Shown here: piece by piece, positions 9,004 through 16,849 of the stretch
Layout of the letters: each line of letters begins with the position of its first letter
How positions within the stretch are numbered: position 1 is the first letter of the stretch
Origin: Novosphingobium piscinae
GTDB lineage: Bacteria > Pseudomonadota > Alphaproteobacteria > Sphingomonadales > Sphingomonadaceae
Length of the DNA stretch: 64,000 nt
Assembly: GCF_014230355.1 (NCBI RefSeq)
Contig: NZ_JACLAX010000005.1
Span: 62,001 to 126,000 of the forward strand
Direction of reading: 5' to 3'
Made by a program: the position numbers and the translations under genes
The notes under the pieces: generated by a model
Databases searched by the model: none
What the model was told of the DNA's origin: nothing
The model's input: only the letters and a program-made list of their open reading frames with translations

Positions 9004-11397
9004 TCAGAAGTCGGCCGACAGCCGCACTCCGTAGGTCCGCGGCGTGCCGAACTGCCAGTTGAACACGTCGTCCACCGGACCGGCCGAGATGAAGCTGCCG
9101 TAGGTCAGCGGACGGATGTTCTCGAGGTTCTTCACGAAGGCCTGGATCGAGAACTTCTTGCTCTCGGGGCGGTATTCGAGGTTCAGCTCGGTATTGCTGA
9201 AGGCCTTCTGCTTGCCGTCCCGATAGTTGTAGAAGTCGGTGAAGTAGGCCGACTTGAAGGTCGTGTTGACCCGGCCGGTCAAGCTACCCGCCGCGCCCAG
9301 ATCGACCGTGTGGTCGAGCCCGGCCGTGATGATCCAGGTCGGCGAGAAGCCCGGACGGTTGCCGGCGAAGTTGGGCTGCTGCACGCCGGGCGTCGTCGGA
9401 TCGAGATCGCCCACGCCATTGATGTCAGGCCCGGTGCCCGGAACTGCATAGACGTTGAACTGGGCCTTCAGCTCCTTGTACTCGGCATTCAGGTAATTGA
9501 CCGAGGCGTGGAAGTTGGTGTTGTCGTCCAGCTTGAAGTCGGTCGCCGCCTCGATGCCCCAGATCTTCGCCTTGCCGGCGTTGAAGGTCTGGCCGCCGAG
9601 GGCGGTGTCCAGCAGCACCGAGACCTGCAGGTCCTTGTAGTCGTAGTAGAAGCCGGTGAGGTTGAAGAGGTGCTCACCGGAAGCGCCGAAGTTCTTCTTC
9701 AGGCCGGCTTCATAGGCCGTGTTGCTTTCCGGCCGGTAGTCGCCCACCGAGTCGAAGCCGCCGCCCTTGAAGCCCGTCGAAACCTTGGCGTAGATCAAGG
9801 TATCGGCGTTCGGCTTGTAGTTCAGGCCGGCCAGCCAGGTGACCTTGTCTTCCTCGCTGGCGAGATTGAGCGTGGTCGCAAAGCGCAGCGCCGAGAAGTT
9901 CTTGCGCTCGATCGTGCCGTTGAACAGCTGCGGATCCGGCGGACCGGCACCGAACGGGGTGGCGTTGCGGTAGATGCCGCGACGCTCGTTCTTGGTGTAG
10001 CGCAGCCCGCCGACCGCGGTGAGCTGATCGGTCAGGGCATATTCCAGCTGACCGAACGCGGACTTGCTGTTGCTGTTCACGTAGCGGCCAAAGTACGACA
10101 GCTGCACGACGTTCGGTCCGAAGGTCGTGACGAAGGCGCTCTCGTTGTTGACCGATTCCTGGAAGTAGAACCCGCCAACCTGGTAGGTCAGGTTGCCCAG
10201 CACGCCATTGAGCCGCAGCTCGTGGCTCTGCGTGTTGGTCTCGCGGTTCCAGCTGAACGAGCGGTAGGTATAGGGCAGCGTCAGGAACACGCCCGGATCG
10301 CCTGTGAAGTTGCGATAGCCGCCGGTGTAGGTGAGCGTGGCGTCGTCGTTAAGCTCGTAGGCCAGCTTGCCCCGGATGGCCCAGGTTTCCTGGCCGATCC
10401 GGCCCAGCCCGAAGTTCGGCGGCAGGTAGCTGGCGCGATCGATACCGGCCAGCAGGTTGGTGTTGTTGGGAATGCACAGCACCTGCGGGTAGGCTGGCGC
10501 AACGCGGGTGAACCCGTTGTTGCAGGCGCCGCCCGTCGGGCCGTTGCCGGCCGCGTTGAGATTGGCCGCGGCAAACGCCTGCGGCGTGAACTCGCGGCGG
10601 GCGAACTCGCCCGAGAAGTTGGCGGTCAGACGCTCACCCGGGGTCAGCTTCAGCGCGAGGCGGCCGCCATAGGCCTTGTTGTCGTCCGAACGGCCACCGG
10701 CGAAGGCCGGATAGTTGAACCCGCCGCCGTTGAACGCGGCGCGGGCCGGGTGGGTCACGAAGCCGTCGTGCGAATCATAGAAGCCCGAGACACGGACCGC
10801 GCCGAGATCGCCGAACGGCAGGTCGACACCACCGTCCAGCCGCACGGCATTGTAGTTGCCGTAGCTGCCCGACACGTTCGCGCCCAGGGTGTTACCCGGC
10901 TTGCGGGTGATGAAGTTGATCGCGCCGCCGGTCGAGTTGCGACCATAGAGCGTACCCTGCGGCCCGCGCAGCACCTCGACGCGCTCCATGTCGAACAGCG
11001 CGACGCTCATCGCGTCGGGACGGTTCATGTACTCGCCATCGATGTTCACGACGACCGAGGTATCCTGCGATTCGTCGTTCGTCGCGGTACCGACGCCGCG
11101 GACCGAGATCTTGACCGTACCCTGATCCTGGTTGAGCTGAACCACCGGGGCGATCTTGTCGATGTCGTTCAAGCCACCGAAGCCGGTCTTCTTCAGCGCT
11201 TCGGCGTTCACCACGTCGATCGCGATCGGCACGTCCTGGACGTTCTGCGTGCGGTTCTGCGCGGTGACGACAATCTCGCCGGTGTCCGCGTCATCACCAC
11301 TGGCCGCCTGCGGTGCAGACTGGGCCAGAGCCGGGACTGCCATGGCCAGCGAACAGGCCCCCGTCAGCAGCATGAATCCCATCTTGCGATAAGCCAT
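9004..11397 (-). CDS. TonB-dependent outer-membrane receptor
   Basis: Receptor of 797 residues. A signal peptide ends around residue 25 (ALA-Q). A TonB box, EIVVTAQ, starts at residue 41. A plug domain follows with VEVLRGPQGTLYGRN and GGAINFITRKP, then a 22-strand-type barrel ending in phenylalanine (RLSADF), as outer-membrane proteins do. In sphingomonads such receptors import plant glycosides and aromatics as well as siderophores. It is the first gene of the leftward operon, and its promoter carries the shared palindrome at 11455-11474. The ligand is inferred from the operon to be a glycoside or aromatic compound. Confidence 0.93.
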   Translation of the reverse strand: MAYRKMGFMLLTGACSLAMAVPALAQSAPQAASGDDADTGEIVVTAQNRTQNVQDVPIAIDVVNAEALKKTGFGGLNDIDKIAPVVQLNQDQGTVKISVRGVGTATNDESQDTSVVVNIDGEYMNRPDAMSVALFDMERVEVLRGPQGTLYGRNSTGGAINFITRKPGNTLGANVSGSYGNYNAVRLDGGVDLPFGDLGAVRVSGFYDSHDGFVTHPARAAFNGGGFNYPAFAGGRSDDNKAYGGRLALKLTPGERLTANFSGEFARREFTPQAFAAANLNAAGNGPTGGACNNGFTRVAPAYPQVLCIPNNTNLLAGIDRASYLPPNFGLGRIGQETWAIRGKLAYELNDDATLTYTGGYRNFTGDPGVFLTLPYTYRSFSWNRETNTQSHELRLNGVLGNLTYQVGGFYFQESVNNESAFVTTFGPNVVQLSYFGRYVNSNSKSAFGQLEYALTDQLTAVGGLRYTKNERRGIYRNATPFGAGPPDPQLFNGTIERKNFSALRFATTLNLASEEDKVTWLAGLNYKPNADTLIYAKVSTGFKGGGFDSVGDYRPESNTAYEAGLKKNFGASGEHLFNLTGFYYDYKDLQVSVLLDTALGGQTFNAGKAKIWGIEAATDFKLDDNTNFHASVNYLNAEYKELKAQFNVYAVPGTGPDINGVGDLDPTTPGVQQPNFAGNRPGFSPTWIITAGLDHTVDLGAAGSLTGRVNTTFKSAYFTDFYNYRDGKQKAFSNTELNLEYRPESKKFSIQAFVKNLENIRPLTYGSFISAGPVDDVFNWQFGTPRTYGVRLSADF

Positions 11398-11674
11398 ATA
11401 TCAGTACCTCCCCTCATCGATCTTCCCGGCGACGCTTCCCCACGCCGCCGGTGAATTAGAATGCTAGTTTTATATAAGATCCCAGCCATGTCAAGCCGGT
11501 CTGCTTGACGCGCCCTGGACCTTGCTTTGCGAGGCCAACCCTGTCGCGGGGTCAGCCACCGGCTTCACCCCATCCTGCCCACCCGAGTGGTATCGCCCCA
11601 GCGACCCATCCGGAAAATACTGTTTCCCTATGCATCCATAGGGTTAGACTTTGGTCGACCAGGCGGCCCGCCCC
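11398..11674. other. Intergenic region with promoter of the receptor operon and a small hairpin
   Basis: This 277-bp gap separates two leftward genes. On the minus strand TTGACA (11494-11489) is followed by an AT-rich TATATAAAACT stretch, a plausible promoter for the receptor gene, with the shared palindrome just downstream. At 11626-11643 CCCTATG and CATAGGG flank a 4-nt loop, 31 bp after the hydrolase stop. It could act as a terminator stem, but no T-run follows on the minus strand. No further gene is seen. Confidence 0.5.
11455..11474. promoter_or_regulatory. Shared operator-like palindrome, copy 1 (receptor operon)
   Basis: ATTAGAA, 6-nt spacer TGCTAG, then TTTTATA. The left half-site is perfect and the right is degenerate. 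It lies 20 bp downstream of a minus-strand TTGACA, where a bound repressor would block transcription of the TonB receptor. The GAA-N5-GTT core is shared with the copies at 15959, 20411, 24472 and 28977. Confidence 0.5.
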
Positions 11675-12832
11675 TCACGCGGTGACGCCACCGAGCGTTT
11701 CAGCGAACCAGTCGGCGATGCAGTCGCGGCCATAGGACATGTTGTCGGCCCCGACATGCTCGACCCCGCCTTCGCGCGCCGTGAAGATCACCTTTTCGCG
11801 CTTGGGTGCGTTGACCAGCTGCTCGTAAAGATCGTCCGCATAGGCCACGCTGATCTGCCGGTCGTGCGCACCATGGGTGACGAGAAACGGCACCTTGATC
11901 CGGTCCATGTGGCCATTGAGGTTCATGTCGGTGCTCTTGGCGAGAAAGTCGTCCATGTCCGCGGCACCGAAGGCCCACATCACGTGCGCCCAGTAATGCG
12001 GCACCGGGTTTTCGCCCTCGCGCGCCATGCGCTTGTCCTGCACCTCGCGCCAGTTGTGGTTGGCGCCCCACACCGCGCCCGAGGCGAACCGCGGCTCATA
12101 GGCCACCGCGCGGGGCGCGAAATGGCCGCCCAGCGAAATCCCGGTCATGCCGATCCGTGCGGGATCGACATCGGGCTGCTGCTCGAGCCAGTCGACCGCC
12201 TTGCTCGCCCAGCTTTCGCTATGCGGATCGACCGGCAGGCCCTGCAGGCGCAGCGCCTCGCCCGAACCGGGCTGATCGACGCACAGCGTCGAGATCCCGC
12301 GGCGAGCAAGCGCTTCAGGCAAGCGGCTCCAGTAGAGCAGCTCCTTGCAGCTATCGAGCCCGTTGCAATAGACCACCACGGGATGCGGCCCCGGGCCGGG
12401 CGCGCGGGTGTAGAGCGCCGGCATGGTGCCGGCTGCGAGCGGCACCTCGACACGCTGGCGGTTGATCTGGCCCAAGACAGTCGACTTCTCGAAAGCAGCC
12501 AGCGCCTTGGCGTAGGTTTCCTTGCGCCCCGGAGCGCCGTGTCCCTGCATGCGTTCAGCCACCAGCAGGTAGAGCGCGGCGCGCTCGAGCTTGTTGCTCG
12601 CACTGAACGCCCGCCCCCGCGCCTCGTCCTCGGCGGCCAGCTCAATCAGCTTGTCGCCATAGCCCGCCCACTGCTTCATGAAGGCAGGCGTGCCGGCATC
12701 GCCGCCATTCGCCGCTGCCGCGATGATCGGCTGGCACATGTCGACGATCTCGCCGATCTGTCCGCCGCTCTCCATCGCGATCGAGACCGAAAGGTTCCAG
12801 ATGTAGTTCGGAAACGGTTCGTAGAGGGCCAT
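11675..12832 (-). CDS. Alpha/beta hydrolase, similar to 2,6-dihydroxypseudooxynicotine hydrolase-type enzymes
   Basis: Hydrolase of 385 residues with an N-terminal helical region of about 120 residues before the alpha/beta core. The nucleophile elbow is GISLGG (Ser233); HGAHD supplies the likely acid and GVEHVGADN the likely histidine. This architecture matches the FrsA/DUF1100 group, whose best known aromatic member is the C-C bond hydrolase of nicotine breakdown. The start codon follows the dioxygenase stop by one base (TGACATG), indicating tight coupling. Inferred role: cleavage of the ring-opened product made by the dioxygenase. A simple esterase role is possible. Confidence 0.82.
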   Translation of the reverse strand: MALYEPFPNYIWNLSVSIAMESGGQIGEIVDMCQPIIAAAANGGDAGTPAFMKQWAGYGDKLIELAAEDEARGRAFSASNKLERAALYLLVAERMQGHGAPGRKETYAKALAAFEKSTVLGQINRQRVEVPLAAGTMPALYTRAPGPGPHPVVVYCNGLDSCKELLYWSRLPEALARRGISTLCVDQPGSGEALRLQGLPVDPHSESWASKAVDWLEQQPDVDPARIGMTGISLGGHFAPRAVAYEPRFASGAVWGANHNWREVQDKRMAREGENPVPHYWAHVMWAFGAADMDDFLAKSTDMNLNGHMDRIKVPFLVTHGAHDRQISVAYADDLYEQLVNAPKREKVIFTAREGGVEHVGADNMSYGRDCIADWFAETLGGVTA

Positions 12833-12833
12833 G

Positions 12834-13736
12834 TCAGGCGTCCACGGCCACGAACAGCCCCGGGTTCGGCGCGGGATGCGGCAGCGTCTGCGGACCGCCG
12901 GTCCCGATGCCCCACTGGTCCATGATCAGCGGCGCCGGGGTATAGACGGTCGGCTCGCGGGTCTCGAAATCGACCTCTTCCAGCTCGGACGTGTATTCCG
13001 TGACAAAACCGCCCGGCGTGACGAAGTAGCTGAACGTGTTGTTGCCCGCCGTGTGCCGTCCCGGACCCCAGCCGATGTTCACTCCCTTCTGCTTGAGCCG
13101 GTGAATACCGCGCATCATGTCGTCCACGCCCAGCATGTCGTAGGCCACGTGATTGAGGCACGGCGGCCCGGGCAGGATCGCGAAGCGGTGGTGCGCCGTG
13201 TTGCAGCGCAGGAAGCACATGAAATCGCCCAGCCAGTCGCTCACCTTGAAACCCAGCACGTCGCAGAACCAGGTGACCAGCGCCTGGTGGTTGGGCGAGT
13301 GCAGCACGATGTGGCTGATCTTGACCGGGACGCCCTCCCAGCGGGTGATCTCACGCTTGGCGCCGCGCGCGACGTCGGACGAGATCTCGAGCTGGAGCCC
13401 GTCGGGGGAGAAGAACCGGAAGCCGTAGCCGCCGCCCGGGGTCGTCAGGTCGCGCGGATCGTGCACGATCTTGGCCCCTGCGGCTGCAACCTTGTCGCGC
13501 AGCGCATCCACATCGGCGCGGCTGTCCGCGGCCAGGGCGATCACGTCGATCCGGTTCTCGTCGGCCTGGCGGAGGCGGATCACGTGGTGCTCGTCGTGGC
13601 CCTGGGCCTTGAACCACGCCATGCCATCGTCGCTCGGCACGGCCTCGAGCCCGAACACATCGGCATAGTAGGCCCGCTCGGCCTCAAGGTCGGTGACGCC
13701 GTAGCCGACATAGCGGATTTCGGTAACGCGGCTCAT
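12834..13736 (-). CDS. Type I extradiol (VOC-fold) ring-cleavage dioxygenase
   Basis: Two-domain vicinal-oxygen-chelate enzyme of 300 residues. The expected Fe(II) ligands are His142 (KISHIVLHS), His196 (CLNHVAYD) and Glu247 (FVTEYTS), all in the C-terminal domain, as in 2,3-dihydroxybiphenyl dioxygenase relatives. It should cleave a catechol-type ring next to the hydroxyl pair. It lies 12 bp after an FAD hydroxylase and directly before a C-C or ester hydrolase, the normal order of a hydroxylation, meta-cleavage and hydrolysis route. FdeC of Herbaspirillum naringenin degradation is a functional model in a comparable neighbourhood. Substrate identity is inference. Confidence 0.88.
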   Translation of the reverse strand: MSRVTEIRYVGYGVTDLEAERAYYADVFGLEAVPSDDGMAWFKAQGHDEHHVIRLRQADENRIDVIALAADSRADVDALRDKVAAAGAKIVHDPRDLTTPGGGYGFRFFSPDGLQLEISSDVARGAKREITRWEGVPVKISHIVLHSPNHQALVTWFCDVLGFKVSDWLGDFMCFLRCNTAHHRFAILPGPPCLNHVAYDMLGVDDMMRGIHRLKQKGVNIGWGPGRHTAGNNTFSYFVTPGGFVTEYTSELEEVDFETREPTVYTPAPLIMDQWGIGTGGPQTLPHPAPNPGLFVAVDA

Positions 13737-13748
13737 TCTTGCAGTCCT

Positions 13749-14864
13749 TCAGATCGGCTTGGACACGACGGCGAACATCTCGCCGGTGGCCTTGTGGTTG
13801 TCGACGGGGGGCGCCTTGCCGAGCTGCCCCATGCAGATCGCCAGGCTGGAATTCACGATGTAGGCGCAGCGCTCGAAGCGCCGGTCACGGTAGGCCCGCA
13901 GCGCGGCCTCGACGCTGTCATGGCGGGCGAGTTCATCGGCCAGGACGATGCCGTCCTCGATCGCCATGCCGGCGCCCTGCCCAAGGTGCGGGGTGGTGGC
14001 ATGGACCGCATCGCCGAGCAGGCCGACCCGGCCCTTGCTCCACGGCCCGGTCACCAGCACCCCTTCGAGCGGGCGATAGACCACGCCGGCGTCGTCGACG
14101 ATCTGCTCGGCCAGTTCGCGGATCGCCGGCGAGCAGTTGGCCAGCTTGGCGCGCATGACCGCGGCAATGCCCTCGAGCGGATAGCGCGGGTTGCCCGGCT
14201 CGGGCGTGGTCACGTACATGTACATCAACTCGGCGCTCATCGGCACGAGGCCAACCCCGGTCGGCCCGTTGTAGACCTGCAGCGCGTCAAGCGTGGCCGG
14301 CCGCGGGAAATTGTAGCGCCAGACCGACTGTCCGGTGAACTCCGGCTTTTCGGCATCGGGCAGGATCATCCCGCGAACCTGCGAATAGACCCCGTCAGCG
14401 CCGACAACCAGATCGTAGCGGCCGGCACTGCCATCGGAGAAACTGGCGTCGACCCCGGCTCCGTCGTCCGCCAGCGCGGTCACGGTCAGCCCGAGGCGCA
14501 GCGTAGCACCGGCGGCTTGCGCCTCGTCGCCCAGCACCTTCTGGAGCGCCCGCCGCGAGATTCCGACATTGGAGGGACGCCCTTCAACCAGCTTCGGCGA
14601 GGGCACCCGCGCCACCTTGGTCCCGTCAGGCGCGAAGATCTCAACCGCGTCGAACCCGAAGGAACCGTCGAGGAAGGTATCGAGCACGCCAAGCTGGTCC
14701 ATCGCCCGGACCACATTGGACTGCTGGATGATCCCGACGCCGTAGACCGACCATTCGGGATCGCGCTCGATCAGGGTCACCGCGTGCCCGGCGCGGCCCA
14801 GCGCGATAGCGGCGGACAGGCCACCGATACCGGCGCCGATGATCAGGATTTGCTGTTGCTGCAT
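13749..14864 (-). CDS. FAD-dependent aromatic monooxygenase
   Basis: Class A flavoprotein hydroxylase of 371 residues from ATG 14864. A GTG six codons upstream at 14882 is an alternative start. Visible motifs are GAGIGGL for ADP binding near the N-terminus, DLVVGADGVYSQVR (DG motif), and GLLGDAVHATTPHLGQG (GD motif contacting FAD). These enzymes use NAD(P)H and O2 to hydroxylate phenolic rings. It leads the three-gene leftward operon with the extradiol dioxygenase and diverges from a NodD-like LysR gene. This layout resembles the fde locus, where FdeE hydroxylates the A-ring of naringenin under control of the LysR protein FdeR. A flavonoid substrate is inferred. Confidence 0.87.
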   Translation of the reverse strand: MQQQQILIIGAGIGGLSAAIALGRAGHAVTLIERDPEWSVYGVGIIQQSNVVRAMDQLGVLDTFLDGSFGFDAVEIFAPDGTKVARVPSPKLVEGRPSNVGISRRALQKVLGDEAQAAGATLRLGLTVTALADDGAGVDASFSDGSAGRYDLVVGADGVYSQVRGMILPDAEKPEFTGQSVWRYNFPRPATLDALQVYNGPTGVGLVPMSAELMYMYVTTPEPGNPRYPLEGIAAVMRAKLANCSPAIRELAEQIVDDAGVVYRPLEGVLVTGPWSKGRVGLLGDAVHATTPHLGQGAGMAIEDGIVLADELARHDSVEAALRAYRDRRFERCAYIVNSSLAICMGQLGKAPPVDNHKATGEMFAVVSKPI

Positions 14865-14987
14865 CGATCGATCCACGGTCACCCGGCAGGGCGGACCACT
14901 CCCTTTGTAGCGGCCCTTGGCGGAGCCTGTTGGGCAAGGAAATAGGCCCTGACTTGCTATTCTCCCAATGATTTGTTTTTATCATGA

Positions 14988-15008
14988 CCTATCAATCAGA
15001 GTGATAGG
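14988..15008. promoter_or_regulatory. Nod-box-like LysR site (ATC-N9-GAT within a perfect inverted repeat)
   Basis: CCTATCA and TGATAGG form a perfect 7-bp inverted repeat around a 7-nt centre. The inner bases give ATC-N9-GAT, the core motif of rhizobial nod boxes and an instance of the LysR T-N11-A rule. It lies 10 bp before the LysR start codon and between the divergent promoters. A second weaker pair, ATGAT-N8-ATCAT, lies at 14968-14985. Confidence 0.6.
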
Positions 15009-15017
15009 TTCACCGGT

Positions 15018-15962
15018 ATGCGCTTCAAGGGATTGGACCTGAACCTGCTCGTCGCGCTCGACGTGCTGCTGGAAGAGGCCAATGTCTCGCGCGCGGCGCA
15101 GCGGCTGCATCTGAGCCAACCGGCGACCAGCGCGGCGCTGCGTCGGCTGCGGGCCTGGTTCGGCGATCCGCTGCTGACACCGCACGGCAAGCGGCTGATG
15201 CTCACCTCCTACGCCTTGCGGCTGCGGCCCCAGCTCACCCAGCTGCTCGCCGGGATCGATGCCTTCACCAGCCAGCCGGCGCTGTTCGATCCCGCCACGG
15301 CCCATCGGCGCTTCCGCATCGCGATGTCCGATTACCTGGCCAACGTGGTGCTCGGGCCGTTGACCAATGCCATCGCCGGAACGGCCCCGGGAATCGAGAT
15401 CGAGATCGTCACCCCGGACGACAGCGTGGGTGAGCTGCTCGAACGGGGGGAGATCGACCTGATCATCGCCCCCCAGGAATTCATCAGCCCGCGCAATCCG
15501 ACCCGGCTGCTGCTGGAGGAGCACCATGTGGTGGCCGGCTGGACCGGCAACCCGCTGATGCATGCCCCGCTCACGCCCGAGGCCTTCGCCGCAGCCGGGC
15601 ACGTCTCGGTCCGGCTCGGCCGAATCACCCGCCTGACCTACGCCGAGGCCCAGCTGCGCGCGCTCGGCGTGACGCGGCGCGAGGAGCTGATCGTACCCGC
15701 CTTTGCGCTGGTGCCGGACCTGCTGGTCGGGACCATGCGCCTTGGGATCATGCACGAACGGTTGGCACGCCGCGCCGCCCGCCGCACCGACATCACGATC
15801 GCGCAGCTCCCCTTTCCGTTCGCACCCATGCGCGAAGTCGCGCAGTTCCATCGGGCGCGCAGCGACGATGCCGGGCTGCTCTGGCTGTTCGACGAACTCG
15901 ATCGCATCGTCGCCGCCGACGATGCCGCGCAATCTCTGCTTGACTGTCCCGAGACACGATGA
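15018..15962 (+). CDS. NodD/FdeR-like LysR-family transcriptional regulator
   Basis: LysR regulator of 314 residues. The N-terminus MRFKGLDLNLLVALD is almost exactly the start of rhizobial NodD, a flavonoid-responsive activator, and the winged helix-turn-helix (SRAAQRLHLSQPATSAALRRL) follows. The rest is a normal effector-binding domain. ATG at 15018 follows the inverted repeat at 14988-15008 and the gene diverges from the monooxygenase operon, the classic arrangement of a LysR activator and its target. Its stop codon overlaps the next shared palindrome (15959-15978). The NodD-like N-terminus lies in the DNA-binding domain, so flavonoid sensing is suggested by relatedness and context but not shown. 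Confidence 0.9.
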   Translation: MRFKGLDLNLLVALDVLLEEANVSRAAQRLHLSQPATSAALRRLRAWFGDPLLTPHGKRLMLTSYALRLRPQLTQLLAGIDAFTSQPALFDPATAHRRFRIAMSDYLANVVLGPLTNAIAGTAPGIEIEIVTPDDSVGELLERGEIDLIIAPQEFISPRNPTRLLLEEHHVVAGWTGNPLMHAPLTPEAFAAAGHVSVRLGRITRLTYAEAQLRALGVTRREELIVPAFALVPDLLVGTMRLGIMHERLARRAARRTDITIAQLPFPFAPMREVAQFHRARSDDAGLLWLFDELDRIVAADDAAQSLLDCPETR

Positions 15963-15978
15963 GAATTCTTGTTCTAAT
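15959..15978. promoter_or_regulatory. Shared operator-like palindrome, copy 2 (isomerase/GPH symporter operon)
   Basis: ATGAGAA, 6-nt spacer TTCTTG, TTCTAAT. TTGACT at 15940-15945 is a possible -35 box, so the palindrome covers the expected -10 position. The site overlaps the LysR stop codon and precedes the gene at 16057. Confidence 0.58.
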
Positions 15979-16056
15979 AAAGTAGCGGCCGCACAGGGCC
16001 GCCAGGCAAACGGGTCCGCCAGGACCGGCACGGGGCCGCCACCGAGGGAGAGAACC

Positions 16057-16818
16057 GTGCTGCTGGCGCCGTGCATCGAATGGCAATTCGCCGATCACCC
16101 TGATCTGGCCGACCGCATTCGTGCGGCGTCACGGGCCGGCTTCACCGCCGCCGAATTCCACCTGTGGCGAGACAAGGACCTGCCCCGCATCGCCGCCGCG
16201 CTGGCCGAGACGGGCATGACGCTGACCGGGATCTGCGTCGACCCCCGCCGCTCGATCGTCGATCCGGCGGAACGCGCCGGGATGGTCGCCGCGGTGCGCG
16301 AATCCATTGCCGCCACGGCCGCGCTGGGCCGGCCCCCGCTGATCTTGGCCTCGGGCTTCCGCGTTGAGGGAATGAGCGAGGCCGACCATTTCGCCAATGC
16401 GGTCGCCGCACTGAAGGAGGCCGCCGCACTGGCCGAGGAGGCCGGGGTCATGTTGCTGCTCGAGCCGCTCAACACCCGGCTGTTCGCCAGCATGTACCTG
16501 GTCAGCACGTCGCTCGGGCTCGATCTGGTGGAGGCGGTGGGCAGTCCCAACCTGCGCCTGCTTTACGATGTGTGGCACAGCGCCTGTATGGGCGAGGATA
16601 TGGCCGCGGTGCTGGCCGGCCGGATCCACCTCGTCGCCCACGTCCAGGTGGCCGACATGGATGACCGGCACGAGCCCGGCACCGGCACGCTGGACTGGGC
16701 CGAGGTGATGCGCACTCTCGCCAGCCTCGGCTATGCCGGCGGGATCGGGCTGGAGTACCTTCCGACCCTGCCGATGGCGGAATCGCTGCAACTGACCCGC
16801 GCAACGCTGGCAGTCTGA
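16057..16818 (+). CDS. Hydroxypyruvate isomerase-like sugar isomerase (TIM barrel)
   Basis: TIM-barrel protein of 253 residues of the Hyi / xylose isomerase-like group. The expected acidic and histidine positions appear in LLLEPLN, LLYDVWHS, AHVQVAD and GIGLEYLP, consistent with a divalent metal site. GTG at 16057 was chosen because GAGGGAGAG lies just upstream; the frame is open further 5' only as antisense noise inside the LysR gene. It is paired with a GPH sugar symporter 31 bp downstream and has a paralogue at 30737-31513. A role in handling an unusual sugar such as a 3-oxo or anhydro sugar is inferred. True hydroxypyruvate isomerase activity is possible. Confidence 0.8.
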   Translation: MLLAPCIEWQFADHPDLADRIRAASRAGFTAAEFHLWRDKDLPRIAAALAETGMTLTGICVDPRRSIVDPAERAGMVAAVRESIAATAALGRPPLILASGFRVEGMSEADHFANAVAALKEAAALAEEAGVMLLLEPLNTRLFASMYLVSTSLGLDLVEAVGSPNLRLLYDVWHSACMGEDMAAVLAGRIHLVAHVQVADMDDRHEPGTGTLDWAEVMRTLASLGYAGGIGLEYLPTLPMAESLQLTRATLAV

Positions 16819-16849
16819 TCCCTTTCACGCTGCGATCCGGGAGAGGAAT

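Noticed and set aside
8485-11454. Plus-strand open frame of 989 codons opposite the TonB receptor
   Set aside because: The receptor on the minus strand has TonB box, plug and barrel motifs; the opposite frame has none.
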